64,000 nucleotides of DNA from Acanthochlamys bracteata (Eukaryota > Streptophyta > Magnoliopsida > Pandanales > Velloziaceae): assembly GCA_019914995.1 (NCBI GenBank), contig CM034136.1, positions 1,937,270-2,001,269 on the forward strand, read 5' to 3'. Below, in pieces: positions 12,867 to 25,975 of this stretch; within the stretch, counting starts at the first letter, position 1; each line of letters begins with the position of its first letter. Below the pieces are notes generated by a model. That model was not told where the DNA came from, did no database searches, and saw only the letters and a list, made by a program, of their open reading frames with translations. Made by a program: the position numbers and the translations under genes.

Positions 12867-15800
12867 CTTTTTTAATTAAAAATTATAATTATTTTCTAAA
12901 AAATAAAATTTGTTGTATTTCAAAAAATAAACGGACCAGTTGGTACGTGTGTGGATAAAGTAGAGACCTTTTCCAGAAAGAGCAACTTGCAAGTGCAATC
13001 TGTTATACATGCAAGTGATGTGTACTTTTGGGAAAGATGAGGTGACGGATGAACACTTTTGTTTGTGTTGGAATGTTCCAGTCCGGTCCAGAACCAACCA
13101 TTCTTGTCTAAACGTGAAAAGTGAAGAGATTTAAAAGAACTTATTAAATTTAAATAAAAATATTAATCTATAGAAGATAGTTTTCTTATTTTATAATATA
13201 TTGTAAATTTTGAATAAAATTATGAATTATTATTCAAATATTAAGTTTTTAAAATGCGTTGTCAGACGAAATTTTTCAAAAAAAACTTTTCAAAAAATTT
13301 TATAGCTTTCTTAAATATATATTATAATTATTTATAATATATAATTATTTTAAAATTTTTAAAGAGAATTTTATTGAGCGGTATATGATTTCTTTGAACT
13401 TGTAAAATGTAAAAATATTAAAAACATTATGTTAAATATAGCATAAAAAAAGAGAGAAATTCTCATCCACAGAATATGATTTCTTTTCCCTCAGCAGTCA
13501 CCCACCTACCACCAGGACCTTTTTTCTCCAGGATTATCTGTGGGTTCTCTCTTTTCCTAACTCATGTTTCTCGTCTGACCTTTTTGTTTGTTAGGAAAGA
13601 GATGGAAAGTTTGTGTTAGCTTTTACTTCAGGGTAAGTTATTTTAATTTTAAAAGTGAGTTTTTTATAAATAAATTATTAAAAGTGTTATTAAAAGTGAT
13701 ATATTTTTTTAATTGAAAAATTAGTTAATAATAATTTTTTGTATTCTTTTTTAATAAAAAAAATAAGTTAGAAGTGATTTTTTAGTAAAATAGAACTAAT
13801 TTCTGTATGCAAAAGAACACACTCTCAGTTTCAAGAATCCTCTTTCAATGATGAAAAGAAAATTTTCAATATTTTTTTCCTTAATTTTCTTCCTTTTTAA
13901 TATGTGTTTTGCCGGTGCTTTAGTCTTTCGAATCTTTAGCGATGTTAACTTAATTAATGGATTGATTTCGGATCAAATTATTTAATAATTGAATCAAATT
14001 CGTTCAACTCTAACCTTATCTATGAATATATATGGATTAAAATTGTCAATCCTAATTCAATTTATTAATAATTGGATCAAAATTCGGATTGATCCATTTA
14101 ATAATTAAAATTATTAAATTTTAATACACTTTTAAGTTTCAGCGAAATAATAAAATCAGTTAGAATAAAATTGCACGATATTTGTAGTGACGAAATATAG
14201 TGAATGTCTTTCAAATTTTACATTCTAATAATTTATTTTTATTCAAACATTGGACATTCAAACATCCAAAAAAAAATTTTTTTATTTTTAAAAAATATAT
14301 GGTGATAGCTAAAAGTTTATGATTATAAATACATAATAATAATTTTCATAAAAAGTTTAATAAATATAGCTATCTAATACAAAATTTTAACAAAAATCTT
14401 TATACGAAATTCAATTTCGTCATCAAAGAAAGATCTGTATATTAATACTTTCGATAATATTATAATTCTCATTTTATATTATTTTATTAATATATAAAAA
14501 TAATAATTAATTATAAATAAATTTAATTTAATAATTTATATATTATTATTATTATCGATTTTATGTTATTGCTGATATTTTATTATACGGTAAGAAAAAA
14601 TCAAAATTATTTCTTTAATATATGACAATTCGAATTAGTGAGTCAATTTCAGATTAACTCGGATCGAATTATTTAGTAATCGGATCAAATTCGTTCAACC
14701 CTAACCTAAGTTATATATTTATACAAAGTCAAATTTTTTAATCCTATTTCTAATTAAATAGATCGATTTGATTGAATTTTTAGGTAAATATCATATATTG
14801 TCACCTCCATGAATCTTGCTTTCATATCTTAGTTATCTTTTATAGACTTCTAAAATTGTTCGGCGTACATGCAACCATTATCTACATAATAGAAGATATG
14901 AAAATTTTGTTGAATGAAATGAGAACGTATTATAGATGATATATTCAACTATATATCGTCTTTATTGGCATTGAATTTATTTAGATTTGATGAGCTTTTG
15001 CAAGCCATGCTTACAGGTTATCTTATTCTTCTAATCCAAAGTTTCAAATCTGTATCTTCAGGTTTAATGCTATAAATTTTCGATTCTTTAAACATTGAAG
15101 TTTTGTTTTGAGTAAGCAGTCGACTTGTTTGCGATTCTACTAGGAATTACAGAAGATTCAAAGGGGATCAAACAAAAAGCAAAGCAAAATTGTAAAAATA
15201 ATTGAAACTAAACTAGAAAAATATTTGATGATTCATCCCACTTCAGATGTGTTGTTTTGGATTAAAATATGAATTAGTAAAAAATACGTTATTAAAAATT
15301 AATTATTATTAATAGTGTTATTAAAATTAAATTAAATTTTATATTCTTTTAGTTGAAAGTTATTTATTTTGTTTTTTATATAATTGAAACTAAGCTGAAC
15401 ATATTCTTTTTAGTAGAATTATGAGAGTGAAAAGAATATTATCTTTTTCACGAAGCTTATAACTTTATAATAAGAAATAGGAGAAAACACCCTGCACAAA
15501 AGCAACAAATATTCCGAAACATTTTAAATCTTCATGCAATCTTGGCTTGCGATCTGGATGACCGTATATGTTTGGGATCTTAGCTTTGGATGTGTTTACT
15601 TTGATATAAATTTATTTTTTAAAAAATAAAATTAAAATTAAAATATTTAATAAAAAATAAGTTTTTAAATTTATTTTGTATTAGTTCTTTTGAAATAAAT
15701 TTTAAAATTTATTTTTCAATTTTGTATTAGTTCCTTTGAAATAAACTTTAAAATTAAATCTAAAAAGTAAAATTTTAAAAATAATTTATATTAAACTTTT

Positions 15801-16076
15801 TATTTATTTTGTATTAAATGTACGTTTTACCATTTTACAAAATTCAAAATTAAGCATTATAGATTTGTCATCAAAGTGACAAAGAAGAATGTTTACAAAA
15901 TTATCCATGTTTGCATTTTTTTTTACAACAATCAAAGAACATATGTACTCATAGTATACAAAATACTTGCTTTCAATGTCTTCATCAACACGCCTTGACA
16001 ACAAAATGTGACTTCTTCGATAGATTTTTTCTAACAAAAGTGAAAAAATGTTAGAAATTTTCAATTTATGCATAAT
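12867..16076 (-). mobile_element. 3.2-kb dispersed repeat, copy 1
   Basis: The whole segment is the reverse complement of 49188-52350. Examples are ggtacgtgtgtggataaagt near 12940 and gttagaaattttcaatttatg near 16050. It splits the array: array sequence stops at cttttttaattaaa and resumes with a module A copy at 16088. One end is TTATGCATAA and the other is A/T-rich. No terminal inverted or long terminal repeats and no credible coding frame are seen, so the class is undecided between a non-autonomous transposon and a segmental duplication. The copies share internal A/T-rich stretches that look like older MITEs. Confidence 0.8.
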
Positions 16077-16087
16077 ATAAAAAGAGC

Positions 16088-16280
16088 TGTTAGAATCTAC
16101 AAGCCAAACTATCATGTACGATATACCAATATGTGAAGAATCTTCAAAGCTGGTACAATTCAGTGGAACTTCGGAGAAGGTCAATCCTGATTTTCTTGCT
16201 TTCCTTTTGGGGTTTTTTCTTTATTTATTTGGCTCAGGTATGTTCTCCTACTTAAATGTGCTGGAGTTGATAGTGGTTGT
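16088..16280 (+). pseudogene. Module A copy with an open reading frame
   Basis: This is one of the two best preserved module A copies. It reads LLESTSQTIMYDIPICEESS and continues with KLVQFSG without a stop into a hydrophobic stretch (FLAFLLGFFLYLFGSG). It keeps CAA where several other copies have TAA. It lies directly after the 3.2-kb insertion, so its upstream modules are lost. The hydrophobic tail may be part of the exon, because CAG/GTATGT follows, or may be intron read through. No protein family is recognised. It is probably a dead fragment, since no full set of modules stays open. Confidence 0.5.
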
Positions 16281-16286
16281 TTTTGG

Positions 16287-16451
16287 GGCTTTGGCTAAAC
16301 TTAAAAGTTTCAACTTATTTGACAAAAGTACTTTTTGATTTTTTTAAAAAAAAAGTGGCTGTAAATCTTTTTAAAAAAGGAGCAGTGTGTTTGAATAAAT
16401 TTAACTTTTCTGGAAAAAAAAAGTTGAAAAGAGTGTTTGGCAAAAAAGAGC
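16287..16451. mobile_element. MITE inserted in an array unit
   Basis: The left end GGCTTTGGCTAAACTTAAAAG and the right end read inward (GCTCTTTTTTGCCAAACACTC) are imperfect inverted repeats that both lead into TTTCAACTT. Other array units read straight from tggttgttttgg to ttgctattatatttag at this point, so the segment is an insertion. A related element lies at 39783-39903. Confidence 0.6.
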
Positions 16452-18558
16452 TTGGTTTGTTTTGCTATTACATTTAGGAAAGACTGTATTTCTTTCTTAT
16501 TGTTAGTTTTATATTTTGATTCTGATTTCTGAAACTAATCAAATGCATTCCCTGCTCAGTGATTTTAAGATTTCAATGAATATTCTTATTACTGATGGAC
16601 AGTAGCTTTCTATTTTAATGATTTTTGTGATGGCAGGAACTTTGTTTTAGTTTGATGCTCTTGGTTCAATGGGGAGATCAAGGTCCTTGTATCCTTGACT
16701 ATGTTTTGATTTTTCATAGAGTTTGTGTACTATAATATATGATTGCAGAATCATCAGGTTTTTGTGATATTGCTTTCTAAACTCTTTCATTAACTTTGTT
16801 TTTGATTGTTTTCTAATGTTTAAAACATTTAGCATATAAACAATTGACTATTGCAACTTTGTGATTCTGCTTGTTTCCTTAATGTTTAAAGCATTTAGGC
16901 TATTAGAACCAATAAACCAAGCTATGATGTACTTATACTGATTGGTGAAGAATCTTTGAAGGTGATGATATGACATGGTGTCAGTGCAGAGTAGGTGATC
17001 CTATTTCTCTTGCTTTCTTTTTAGGCATGTTCTTTATATTGATGAGGTATCTTTTGTACGCAAATTTGCTGAAGTTAATAGTGGTTGTTTTGGTTCATAT
17101 TGCTATTCTTTGGAAAGCTCTCATTTATTTGTTATGCTTAGTTTTGAATTTTAAAGCTGTTTTAAGTACAAACTGCTTTTTAGTTGATTGAATACATTTG
17201 TTTGAAATGACCCTTTGAGTGCAATGCCTTTGAAATATGTAGCTGGTATACTAATTGTTGCAAGTCATATTGATAATTATTTAGTTGTTAAAATAAAATT
17301 AAATTAAATAAAAAAGTTCATACTTGTTTAAAATTATATTTGGAGTGTAAGCTATGATATGAACCCTGTACCATCAAATATAGGTTGGTTGTCTTTCTAA
17401 AAGAAGTAATGTGTAATTTGTTAATATTATGTGAACTGTATGAAAATATGCTTGTATCTTGAATTGCTTTGTTGATGGTGGATAATCATTGTATTTAGAA
17501 TTGCTCTACAGATCGGAATGTACAATTGGCAAGTTTGATACTCTTGGTATGAATTGTACTTTCGTTTTCAATAATGTTTATGCATAACGGTGCATGTTTC
17601 ATTTTTTTAGCATAAATATTGTAGCTCATTACAATGTTATGTTCGGTATATTTAGAATTTGTTTTTCAAAAGTGCAAAGTTTACTGCTTAATACATTTTT
17701 CTGATTATATAGTTAAAACTATTGACTTGAAAAAGAAGATTGGTAACTATTAGTAATGCTGTTTTGGGTGTTTGCTTTATTATGAGTACTTTAACTTTGT
17801 GGGAATAATGCTGTACTATTATGTACACTTAAAATGCAATTGAATTTTATAACTGCTAAAAAGAAATCAACATAAAAATAAACTAGTTTGAATTAGATGT
17901 TATGCAGGCCAAGGCTAGCCATAACGATGGGTAGCTGACAGCTAAGGGATCAGATTCGTTACGTACTCAAGAAGGTGATGAGCATGATCATGGAAATTGG
18001 AGGCTAAACTATCAACATGGTCCAAACAGGTTTAAAGTTTGGTTTTGTTTTTTTTAAAAATATATTTTTGTTTGTTCTAGTAGTGACAATACAAAAGAAT
18101 ATTAGGGCATTTCAGCAAATATTTCCCATCTTGATATCAGTAAGTTGATGAACATCATTGCACTTTGTAACCAGCTTCGTCTGCGGATATGGTTAGTTAT
18201 TTGCACATGCTGTTGATTCTTATTTTAGAAACTAATGCAAATGTGTTCTGTTTTCAGTTAGTAAGATTTCAATGAATATTGTTATTAGTCACTGACAGTA
18301 ATTTTATTTATTTAGTGATCTTTGTGATGGCAGGAACTTTGTTTTAATTTGATGCTCTTGGTTCACTGAGGAGACGAAGGTCCCTATATCCTTTCTCTGT
18401 ATTTTGATTTACATTGAGTTAATGGACTCTACATGATTGCAAGAGTATCTGTTTTTGTTATATTGCTTTGTAAAGTCTTTCATTCATTCTCCCAGCAGAC
18501 CAATTGACTATTGCAACTTTGTGATGCTGATTGTTTTCCTTAATGTTTAAAAGGCGTT

Positions 18559-18850
18559 TCAGCTATTAGAACCAATAAACCAAGGTATGATGTACGGTAT
18601 ATTGATCTCTGAAGAATATTCTAAGGTGGTATAATTCGGTGCAAGTGCGGTGAAGGTGAATCCTAATTCTCTTACTTTCTTGTTGGGGTATGTTCTTTTT
18701 TTATTTGGTTCAGGTATGTTCTCATACTTAAATATGCTGGAGTTGACAGTTGTTGTTTTGGTTCATTTTTCTGTAATTTTTAGAAAAGCTCTTTCTTCTT
18801 TCTTATGTTTAGTTTGCATTTTGAAACTGGTATCCTTGACTATGTTTTGA
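18559..18850 (+). pseudogene. Module A copy with an in-frame TAA
   Basis: It reads LLEPINQGMMYG and onward, but the codon equivalent to CAA (Gln) is TAA near 18630, giving GTA TAA TTC. The same change is present near 29.9, 31.0 and 33.2 kb. The hydrophobic stretch downstream (SLTFLLGYVLFLFGSGMFSYL) is otherwise well kept. Confidence 0.5.
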
Positions 18851-21227
18851 TTTTTCATAGAGTTTGTGTACTATAATATATGATTGCAGAATCATCAGGT
18901 TTTTGTGATATTGCTTTCTAAACTCTTTCATTAACTTTGTGATTTTGATTGTTTTCCTTAATGTTTAAAACATTTAAGCTACTAGAACCAATAAACTCCA
19001 AGATATGGTGTGCATTATACTGAGTTGTGTAGAATCTTCTAAGGTGATATAAATCGGTGCCAGTGCAGAGAAGGTGAATCCTAATTCTCTTGCTTACCTT
19101 TTGGGGTTTGTTCTTTTTGTGCTCAGGTATGTTTTTAGTACATTTTGCTGAAGTTGATAGTGGTTGTTTTGAATTCAGTTTGCTATTATTAGGAAAGCTC
19201 TTATAATTTTCTTTTATGCTTAGTTTTGAACTTTGAAACTTTTTAAGTACAAACTGCTTCTTAATTAATTGGATAGATTTGTTTGAGATGACTCTTTGAC
19301 TGCAATGCCTTTTGTAATTTGTTAGCTCGTCGAGTAATTATTGTAAGTGATACCCAGATTGGGTAGTTGTGCTTGGATGCTTTTCCTACTAAAGAAGGCA
19401 ATGAACAAGCATGGACAAGAAGACGATCAACAATCAACCATTGACCGAACCAGTACAACAATTGGGTTTGTTTTCTTTTATTTTGTCTTCAAATACTAGC
19501 TTGAGTTGTTGGTAGGTTAGGAGTGGGTTTGGTTGAGTTTGCAAATGATGTTTTTTCCTGTTTGCAAGCAGTTGTACATCATAGGCTAGGAAACCAGTAA
19601 TACAATGAAATCCAGTGAAATTTATATGCTAAACCATCATTCACCCTAGGATTGCTTTAGGCTTTTTGAGCTAATAATTTCTTGTCTTCATATTGATAAT
19701 AGAAAAGATCAGTACTATGAGTTTAGATGGAAAACTTTTGGTAATTGCGTTTTGGATCTTTTAAAATGTCAGAATTTGTAATGAAATTGAGTAAGATCTG
19801 ATGGAAAATCAAAGTTAGAGCAAACTATTTGGGTTTTGTAACCATATTCATCTATGTTTATAATAGCCAGATGTAGGATGATGTAGATTTTAATTGGAGA
19901 ACCTTGATTGAGAAAAACATTCACTACGTGGTTACAAAGTTTTGCTTACTGCCTACTAATGTGTGTGATGGCAGAAACTTTAACTTAGTGACATTCAATG
20001 AGGAACAAATGCACCTTTTGTCATTGACTATGCATTGATTATCTTTGATTATGTATACATTTTAATATATGATTAGAAATGTCTTAGTTCAGAACAATTA
20101 ATTTATACATTCATTCCTTCACTTAAAGGGTATATCATGGGATTCTCTTAACTTGATGCTATAAATGTTTCTGTTTAATATGTAAAATCTTTCTGATCTT
20201 TAAATGATAAACTCAACTCTGTCATTTAGCTTCAATTGATCCGTGAAACAACTATTAGTGTAATGACTGACAATTTTTTTGCTTTTATAAATTTGTAGTA
20301 ACCTCTTTGAGCAAACTTTGCATTTCTTTTAAAAATACAAAGTTCCTTGTCATTCACATTGAAGCCTCTACAGTTGGTAAGTTTTGATGCTCTTGGTTTG
20401 AATATACTTTCTTTTCAGTAAGGTTTACGGATAATGATAATTTTTTTTTTTTTAGCATCAGAAAAATTGTAATGCATTGCAAAATTTCATGTTTGGAATA
20501 CTTAGAATTCCTTTTTCAAATGTAGAAAAATGTACTGTGGTACTACAATTTTCTAATTAAATACTTCTAATTTTATATTAAAAAAAATGGTAGCTTTTAG
20601 TAATGGAGTTTTCGGTATATACTTTCTTATAAGCTCTTATATTGCTATACCCTATTATGCAAATTTGAAAAGCAACAAAAACATAAACTAGTTTAAATTA
20701 CATGTTCTATGAATTGTTTTGTTTGATTTTTGCTATATTTATTTTTTGTCTAGTAATGAGTAAAAGATAATATTTGGACAGGATTCCAAATGAATATTCC
20801 CATCTTGAAATCTGAAGCTAGACAAACATTGGTGCACTTAATAACCAACTTCTGCCAATATGATCAGTTATTCTGGACATACTGTTGATTTTTCTGAAAC
20901 GAATCCAAATGCATTCCTTGCTCAGTGATTTTAAGGTTTCAATAAATATTCTGATTAGTCATTGACAGTAGCTTTTCTATTAATGATTTTTGTGATGGTA
21001 GGAACGTTGTTTTAGTTTGTTGCTCTTGGTTCACGAGACAAAGTGCCCTATATCCTTCACTATGTTTTGATTTTCTTGAAGTTGTGGACTCTTAACATAT
21101 GATTGCAGAAGCATCAGTTTTTTGTTATATTGCTTTAAAATTCTTTCATTCATTCTTCTATCAGCATACTAATAAACTGTTGCAACTTTGGGATTCTGAT
21201 TGTTTCCTTAATGTCTAAGCATTTCAA

Positions 21228-21413
21228 TTGTTAAAACCAATAAAAGAAGCTATAATGTACAGGTTACCAATCTATGAAGAATCTTCCAAAATGGTACAAT
21301 TCAGTGCAAGTGCGGAGAAGATGGATCCTGGTTCTCTTGCTTCCTTTTGGGGTTTGGTTCTTTATATATTTGCCTCAGGTATGTTCTCCTACTTAAAAAT
21401 GTGCTGGAGTTGA
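21228..21413 (+). pseudogene. Module A copy with an open reading frame
   Basis: It reads LKPIKEAIMYRLPIYEESSK followed by MVQFSASAEK, and stays open for 61 codons from an ATT or TTG start before the stop. CAA (Gln) is kept as in the 16.1-kb copy. Another module A copy follows only ~550 bp later, so this stretch is a partial unit. No family is recognised. Confidence 0.5.
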
Positions 21414-21938
21414 TAGTGGTTGTTTTCATTCTTTTTGCTATTCAGTTTTACATTTTGGATATGATTTTTTTAAACTAATCCAAATGTATCCCTGCTCGGT
21501 GATTTTAAGATTTCAATGAATATACTTATTAGTGGTGGACAATAGCTTTTCTATTTAATGAATTTTGTGATGGCAGGAATTTTGTTTTAGATTGATGCTT
21601 TTGGCTCAACGAGGAGACAAAGGTCACCATATTGTTAACTATGTTTTGGTTTTCATGGAGTTTTGGACTATAACATAAGATTGCAGAATATCAGTTTTTT
21701 TGATATTGCTTTGTAAACGCTTTCATTCTACTAGCATTTAATCATTTAAGCTATTAGAATCATCAGTTTTGCTTAATGTTTAAGCATTTAAGCTATTAGA
21801 ACCAATAAAACAAGCTATGATGTATGTCATATTTATCTGTGAAGAATCTTCTAAGGTGATATAATTTGGTGCAAGTGCAAAGAAGGTGAATCCTACTTCT
21901 CTTGCTTGCATTTTGGGGTTTGTTCTTTATATGGCTCT

Positions 21939-22153
21939 GGGGACGTATCTGAGAATGCACTCCCACTGTCCCCATTTTAAAATTTATTTTTATGTTTTAA
22001 TTTTAAAAAAAATTAAACCATATAGATAAATTACAAGTCATATAATATAAATATATTTTTTATGTAAAAAGGTACAAGCTCATTTCCCAAGAATCCCTAA
22101 AATAAGTTTCTTTTCAGAAAAGCTCCATATTTTAAGCACTTCCTAATGTCCCC
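21939..22153. mobile_element. MITE-like insertion in an array unit
   Basis: It begins GGGGACGTATCTG and ends with the inverted GGGGACATTAGG. It interrupts ttctttatatggctc/aggcatgtttt, which is continuous in other units (for example at 23.57 kb). The target duplication is short or unclear. The right half resembles 10340-10425. Confidence 0.6.
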
Positions 22154-25100
22154 TCAGGCATGTTTTCATACTTAAAACAGTTTGGGGAAAGTTCTTATTT
22201 CTTTTATGCTTAGCTTTGAACTTTAATACAGTTTTAAGTACAAACTGTTTTTTAATTGATTAAATACATTTGTTGAAATGACCTTTTGAAGTACAAGTTA
22301 TTAATGTTCTAAAAGAAGTAATGTTAAGGTTGCTAATGTTCTGTGAATTGCATAAAAATTTGCTTGTAGCTTGAATTGCTCTGTGGATGTCAGATAATTA
22401 TTTCATTTTGAATTGCTCTACAGATCGGCCTATAGAGTTGGTAAGTTTCTACGCTTTTGGTTTTAATTGTACTTTCCTTGTTACTAAGGTTTATTGACAA
22501 CGATGCACATTTCATTTTTTTTTTAAAATATAAAACATGTCGCTCGTTGTAAAATTTACGTTTGGAATATTTGGATTTTCTTTTACAAAGTTGGAAGTTT
22601 ACCGCTGTAATACATATTAATAGTCAAAACTATTGATTTAAAAGAAAATTGGTAGATATTAGTAGTTAGATTTTGGGTATATGCTTTATTATGGATTCCT
22701 TAATTTTGTAGGAATGATGCTTGGTTGCATTTCTAGTATTATTCTATTTTTAAGAAGACAATTTCTGTACTGCATTGTGTACACTTAAGAAGTAATTGAA
22801 TTGTAAAAATCGCAAGAGAAGAACAACAAAAAAATAAACTAGTATTAATTACATGTTCTATGAACTGTTTTTTGCATGCAGATAATGGGTTGCCATAATG
22901 ATGGGTAGCTGGCAGCAACAGGGATTGGATTCTTTATGTACTCATGAAGGAGATGAGCATGATAAGGGAAATTGGAAGCAAAACAATCAAACGTGGTCCA
23001 AATAGGTACACAAATTTTGTTTTGCTATTTTCTATATATTTTTGTTCGTTTTATTAGTGAGAGTACGAAAGAATATCAAGACAGGATTTCAACTAACATT
23101 CCCATCTTGAAATTTGAAGTTTAATGAACATCACTGCACTTTGTAACCAGCTTCTTTTGCGAGTATGGTTGACTATTTGCGAGGTACTGATAATGTTTTT
23201 TCTGAAACTAACCCAACTGCGGTCCTTTTTAGTTTGATGCTCTTGGTTCAACAACGAGGTAAAGGTCCCTATATCCTTCACTATGTTTTGATTTTATTGA
23301 GTTTGTGGACTATAACATATGATTGCAAAATCATCAGTTTTGTGATATTGCTTGCTAAACTCTTTCTTTCTACTAGCATTTAAGCGTGTAAGCTATTAGA
23401 ATCATCCGTTTCCTTAATGTTTAAAGCATTTAAGCTATGAGTACCAATAAACCAAGCTATGATGTATGTTATAAGGATCTGTGAAGAATCTTCTAAGGTG
23501 ATATAGTTTGGTGCAAGTGCAGAAAAGGTGAATATCTCTTGCTTCCTTTTGGGGTTTGTTCTTTATACGGCATAGGTATATTTTTATACTCAGAATTTGC
23601 TGAAGTTGATAGTGGTTGTTTGGGTTCATTTTGTTATATTAAGGAAAGTTCTTATTTCTTTCTTATGCTTAGTTTTGAACTTTAAAACTGTTTGAAGTAC
23701 ACACTGCTTTTTAATTAATTGAATACATTTGTTTGAAATGATCTTGTGAGTGCAATGCCTTTTAAATATATTAACTAGTAGAGTAATTGTTGTAAGTTAT
23801 ACTGAGAAATTTATAGTTGTACTCGGTATTTCTGTATTATTCTAAATACAACTTACGTAGTTAAAAGAAGGTTAATTTAAAAGAAAAAAAAAACTTTCGT
23901 ACTCTTTAACATTTGTATTTGGAGCAAATCATATTATATGGACTCGATACTATTAAATATAGATTGCATGGTTGAGTACTAAAAGAAGTAATGTCTAATT
24001 GTGAATTTGCTATGACTTTATAAAAATATGCTTGTAACTTGAATTGCTCTGTGGATGGCGGATATGCATTTCATTTGGAATTGCGCTACCTATTGACCTG
24101 TGCAGTTGGTAAGTTTTGATGCTTGTGGTTTTATACTTTCGTTGTCAATAAGTTTTATGGATAACAATGCATATTTCCTTTCTTTAATGACAGATAATGT
24201 AGCTCATGCAAAATTTATGATTGGAATATTTAGAAGTCTTTTTCCAAAAGTTGGAAACTGTAGCATTATAATACATATTTCTAATTATAAAGTTAAAACT
24301 ATTGTCCTAAAAAGAAAAATGGTAGATATTAGTAATTGGGTTTTGGGTGTATGCTTTATTATGACCTCCTTTATTATGTAGGAGCAGGCTTGGTTGCATT
24401 TATAGTAGTTACTCTATTTCTAAAGAGACAAAATTGCTGTACCATTATTTTACATTTAAGAAGCACTGAATTGTATAAATTGCAAGAGAAGAAAACAATA
24501 AATAAATAAACTAGTCTGAATTAAATGTTGTTCTATGAACTTTTTGTGCATGCAGATAAAGACTAGACGTAATGATTGGCTAGCTGGGAGCTAGGGGATT
24601 AGATTCATTGTGTGCTCATGGAGTTGATCAACATGATAATGGAAATTTGAAGCAAAACTATAAAAAATTGTCCAAACAGTTACAAAAATTTGTTTTGTTT
24701 TCTCTAAATATTTTTGTTTGTTCTATTAGTGAGAGTAGAAAAGAAAATCAAGTAGGGATTTCAATGAAAATCCCTATCTTCAGATCTGAAGCTTAACGAA
24801 CATCAGCTCAATTTGTAACAAATTTCTTACCAGTATGATTGGTTATTTGTGAGGTACAGTTGATTATTATTCTGAAACTAATATAAATGTATTCCCTGCT
24901 CTGTGATTTTGAGATTTAACGAATATTCTAACTGATGAATATACTTGTAGTAGTGGGCAGTAGCTTTCCCATTTAATGCTTTCTGTGATGGCAGGAACTT
25001 TGTTTTAGGTTATGCTTATGGTTCAACGAGGAGATACCCTATATCCTTCAGTATGTTTGATTTTCATGGAGTTTGTAGACTATAACATATGATTGCAGAA

Positions 25101-25561
25101 TCATAAGTTCTTTTTGAGTCTAAACACTTTTCTTTCTACTGGCATTTAAGCGTGGAAGCTGTTAGAATCATCAATTTCCTTAATGTTTAAAGCATTTAAA
25201 CTATTAGAACGAAAAACCAAGCTATGATGTACGTTATACTGATCTGTGAAGAATCTTCTAAGGCGATATAGTTTGGTGCAAGTGTAGAAAAGATGAATGT
25301 CTCTTGCTTCCTTTTTGGGGTTTGTTCTTTTATACGCCATAGATATATTTTTATACTCAAAATTTGCTGAAGTTGATAATGGTTGTTTGGGTTCGTTTTG
25401 TTATTATTAAGGAAAGTTCTTATATCTTTCTTATGCTTAGTTTTGAACTTAAAACTGTTTGGAGTACAAACTGCTTTTAATTAATTGAATGCATTGTTTG
25501 AAATGACAGCTTCGAGTGCAATTCCTTTTTAATATATTAGCTAGTAGTTTAATAGTTGTAA

Positions 25562-25975
25562 GGTATACTGACAAATGTATAGTTATACTTGGTAATTCTG
25601 TATTATTGTAATTACAATTCACGTAGTTAAAATGAAAGTTAATTTTAAAAGAAAAAACTTCCATACTCTTTAACAATTTATGTCTGGAGCATATGCTATG
25701 ATATGGATATACTGAGAATTGTTGTACTTGGTATTTCTATTTTATTTTACTAACAATTCACGTAGTAAAAGAAAGTTAATTTTAGAGAAAAAACTTTCAT
25801 ACTCTTTAACAGTTTTTTGGAGCGTATGCTATGATATGAATATACTGAGAATTGTATAGCTGTACTTGGTACTTCTATTTTATTTCGATAACAATTCACG
25901 TAGTTAAAATAAAGTTAATTTGGAAGAAATAACTTTCATACTTAACAGTTATGTTTGGGGCGTATGCTGTGATAT
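25562..25975. repeat. Three tandem copies of a ~138-bp sequence
   Basis: The marker caattcacgtagt occurs at 25615, 25754 and 25892, steps of 139 and 138 bases. The surrounding bases match between copies (tatactgagaattgt, acttggta, actttcatactctttaac, gctatgatatg). Other array units have this sequence once, so this is a local triplication within one unit. Confidence 0.85.

Noticed and set aside
15804-16184. 126-codon minus-strand frame
   Set aside because: It runs across the border between the 3.2-kb repeat and array module A, so it is a chance fusion; the other repeat copy does not keep it open.
17910-18010. C/D-box snoRNA-like motifs (gtgatgag ... ctga) in module C/D units
   Set aside because: Box spacing is far too large, no terminal stem is seen, and the motifs are not kept in all units.
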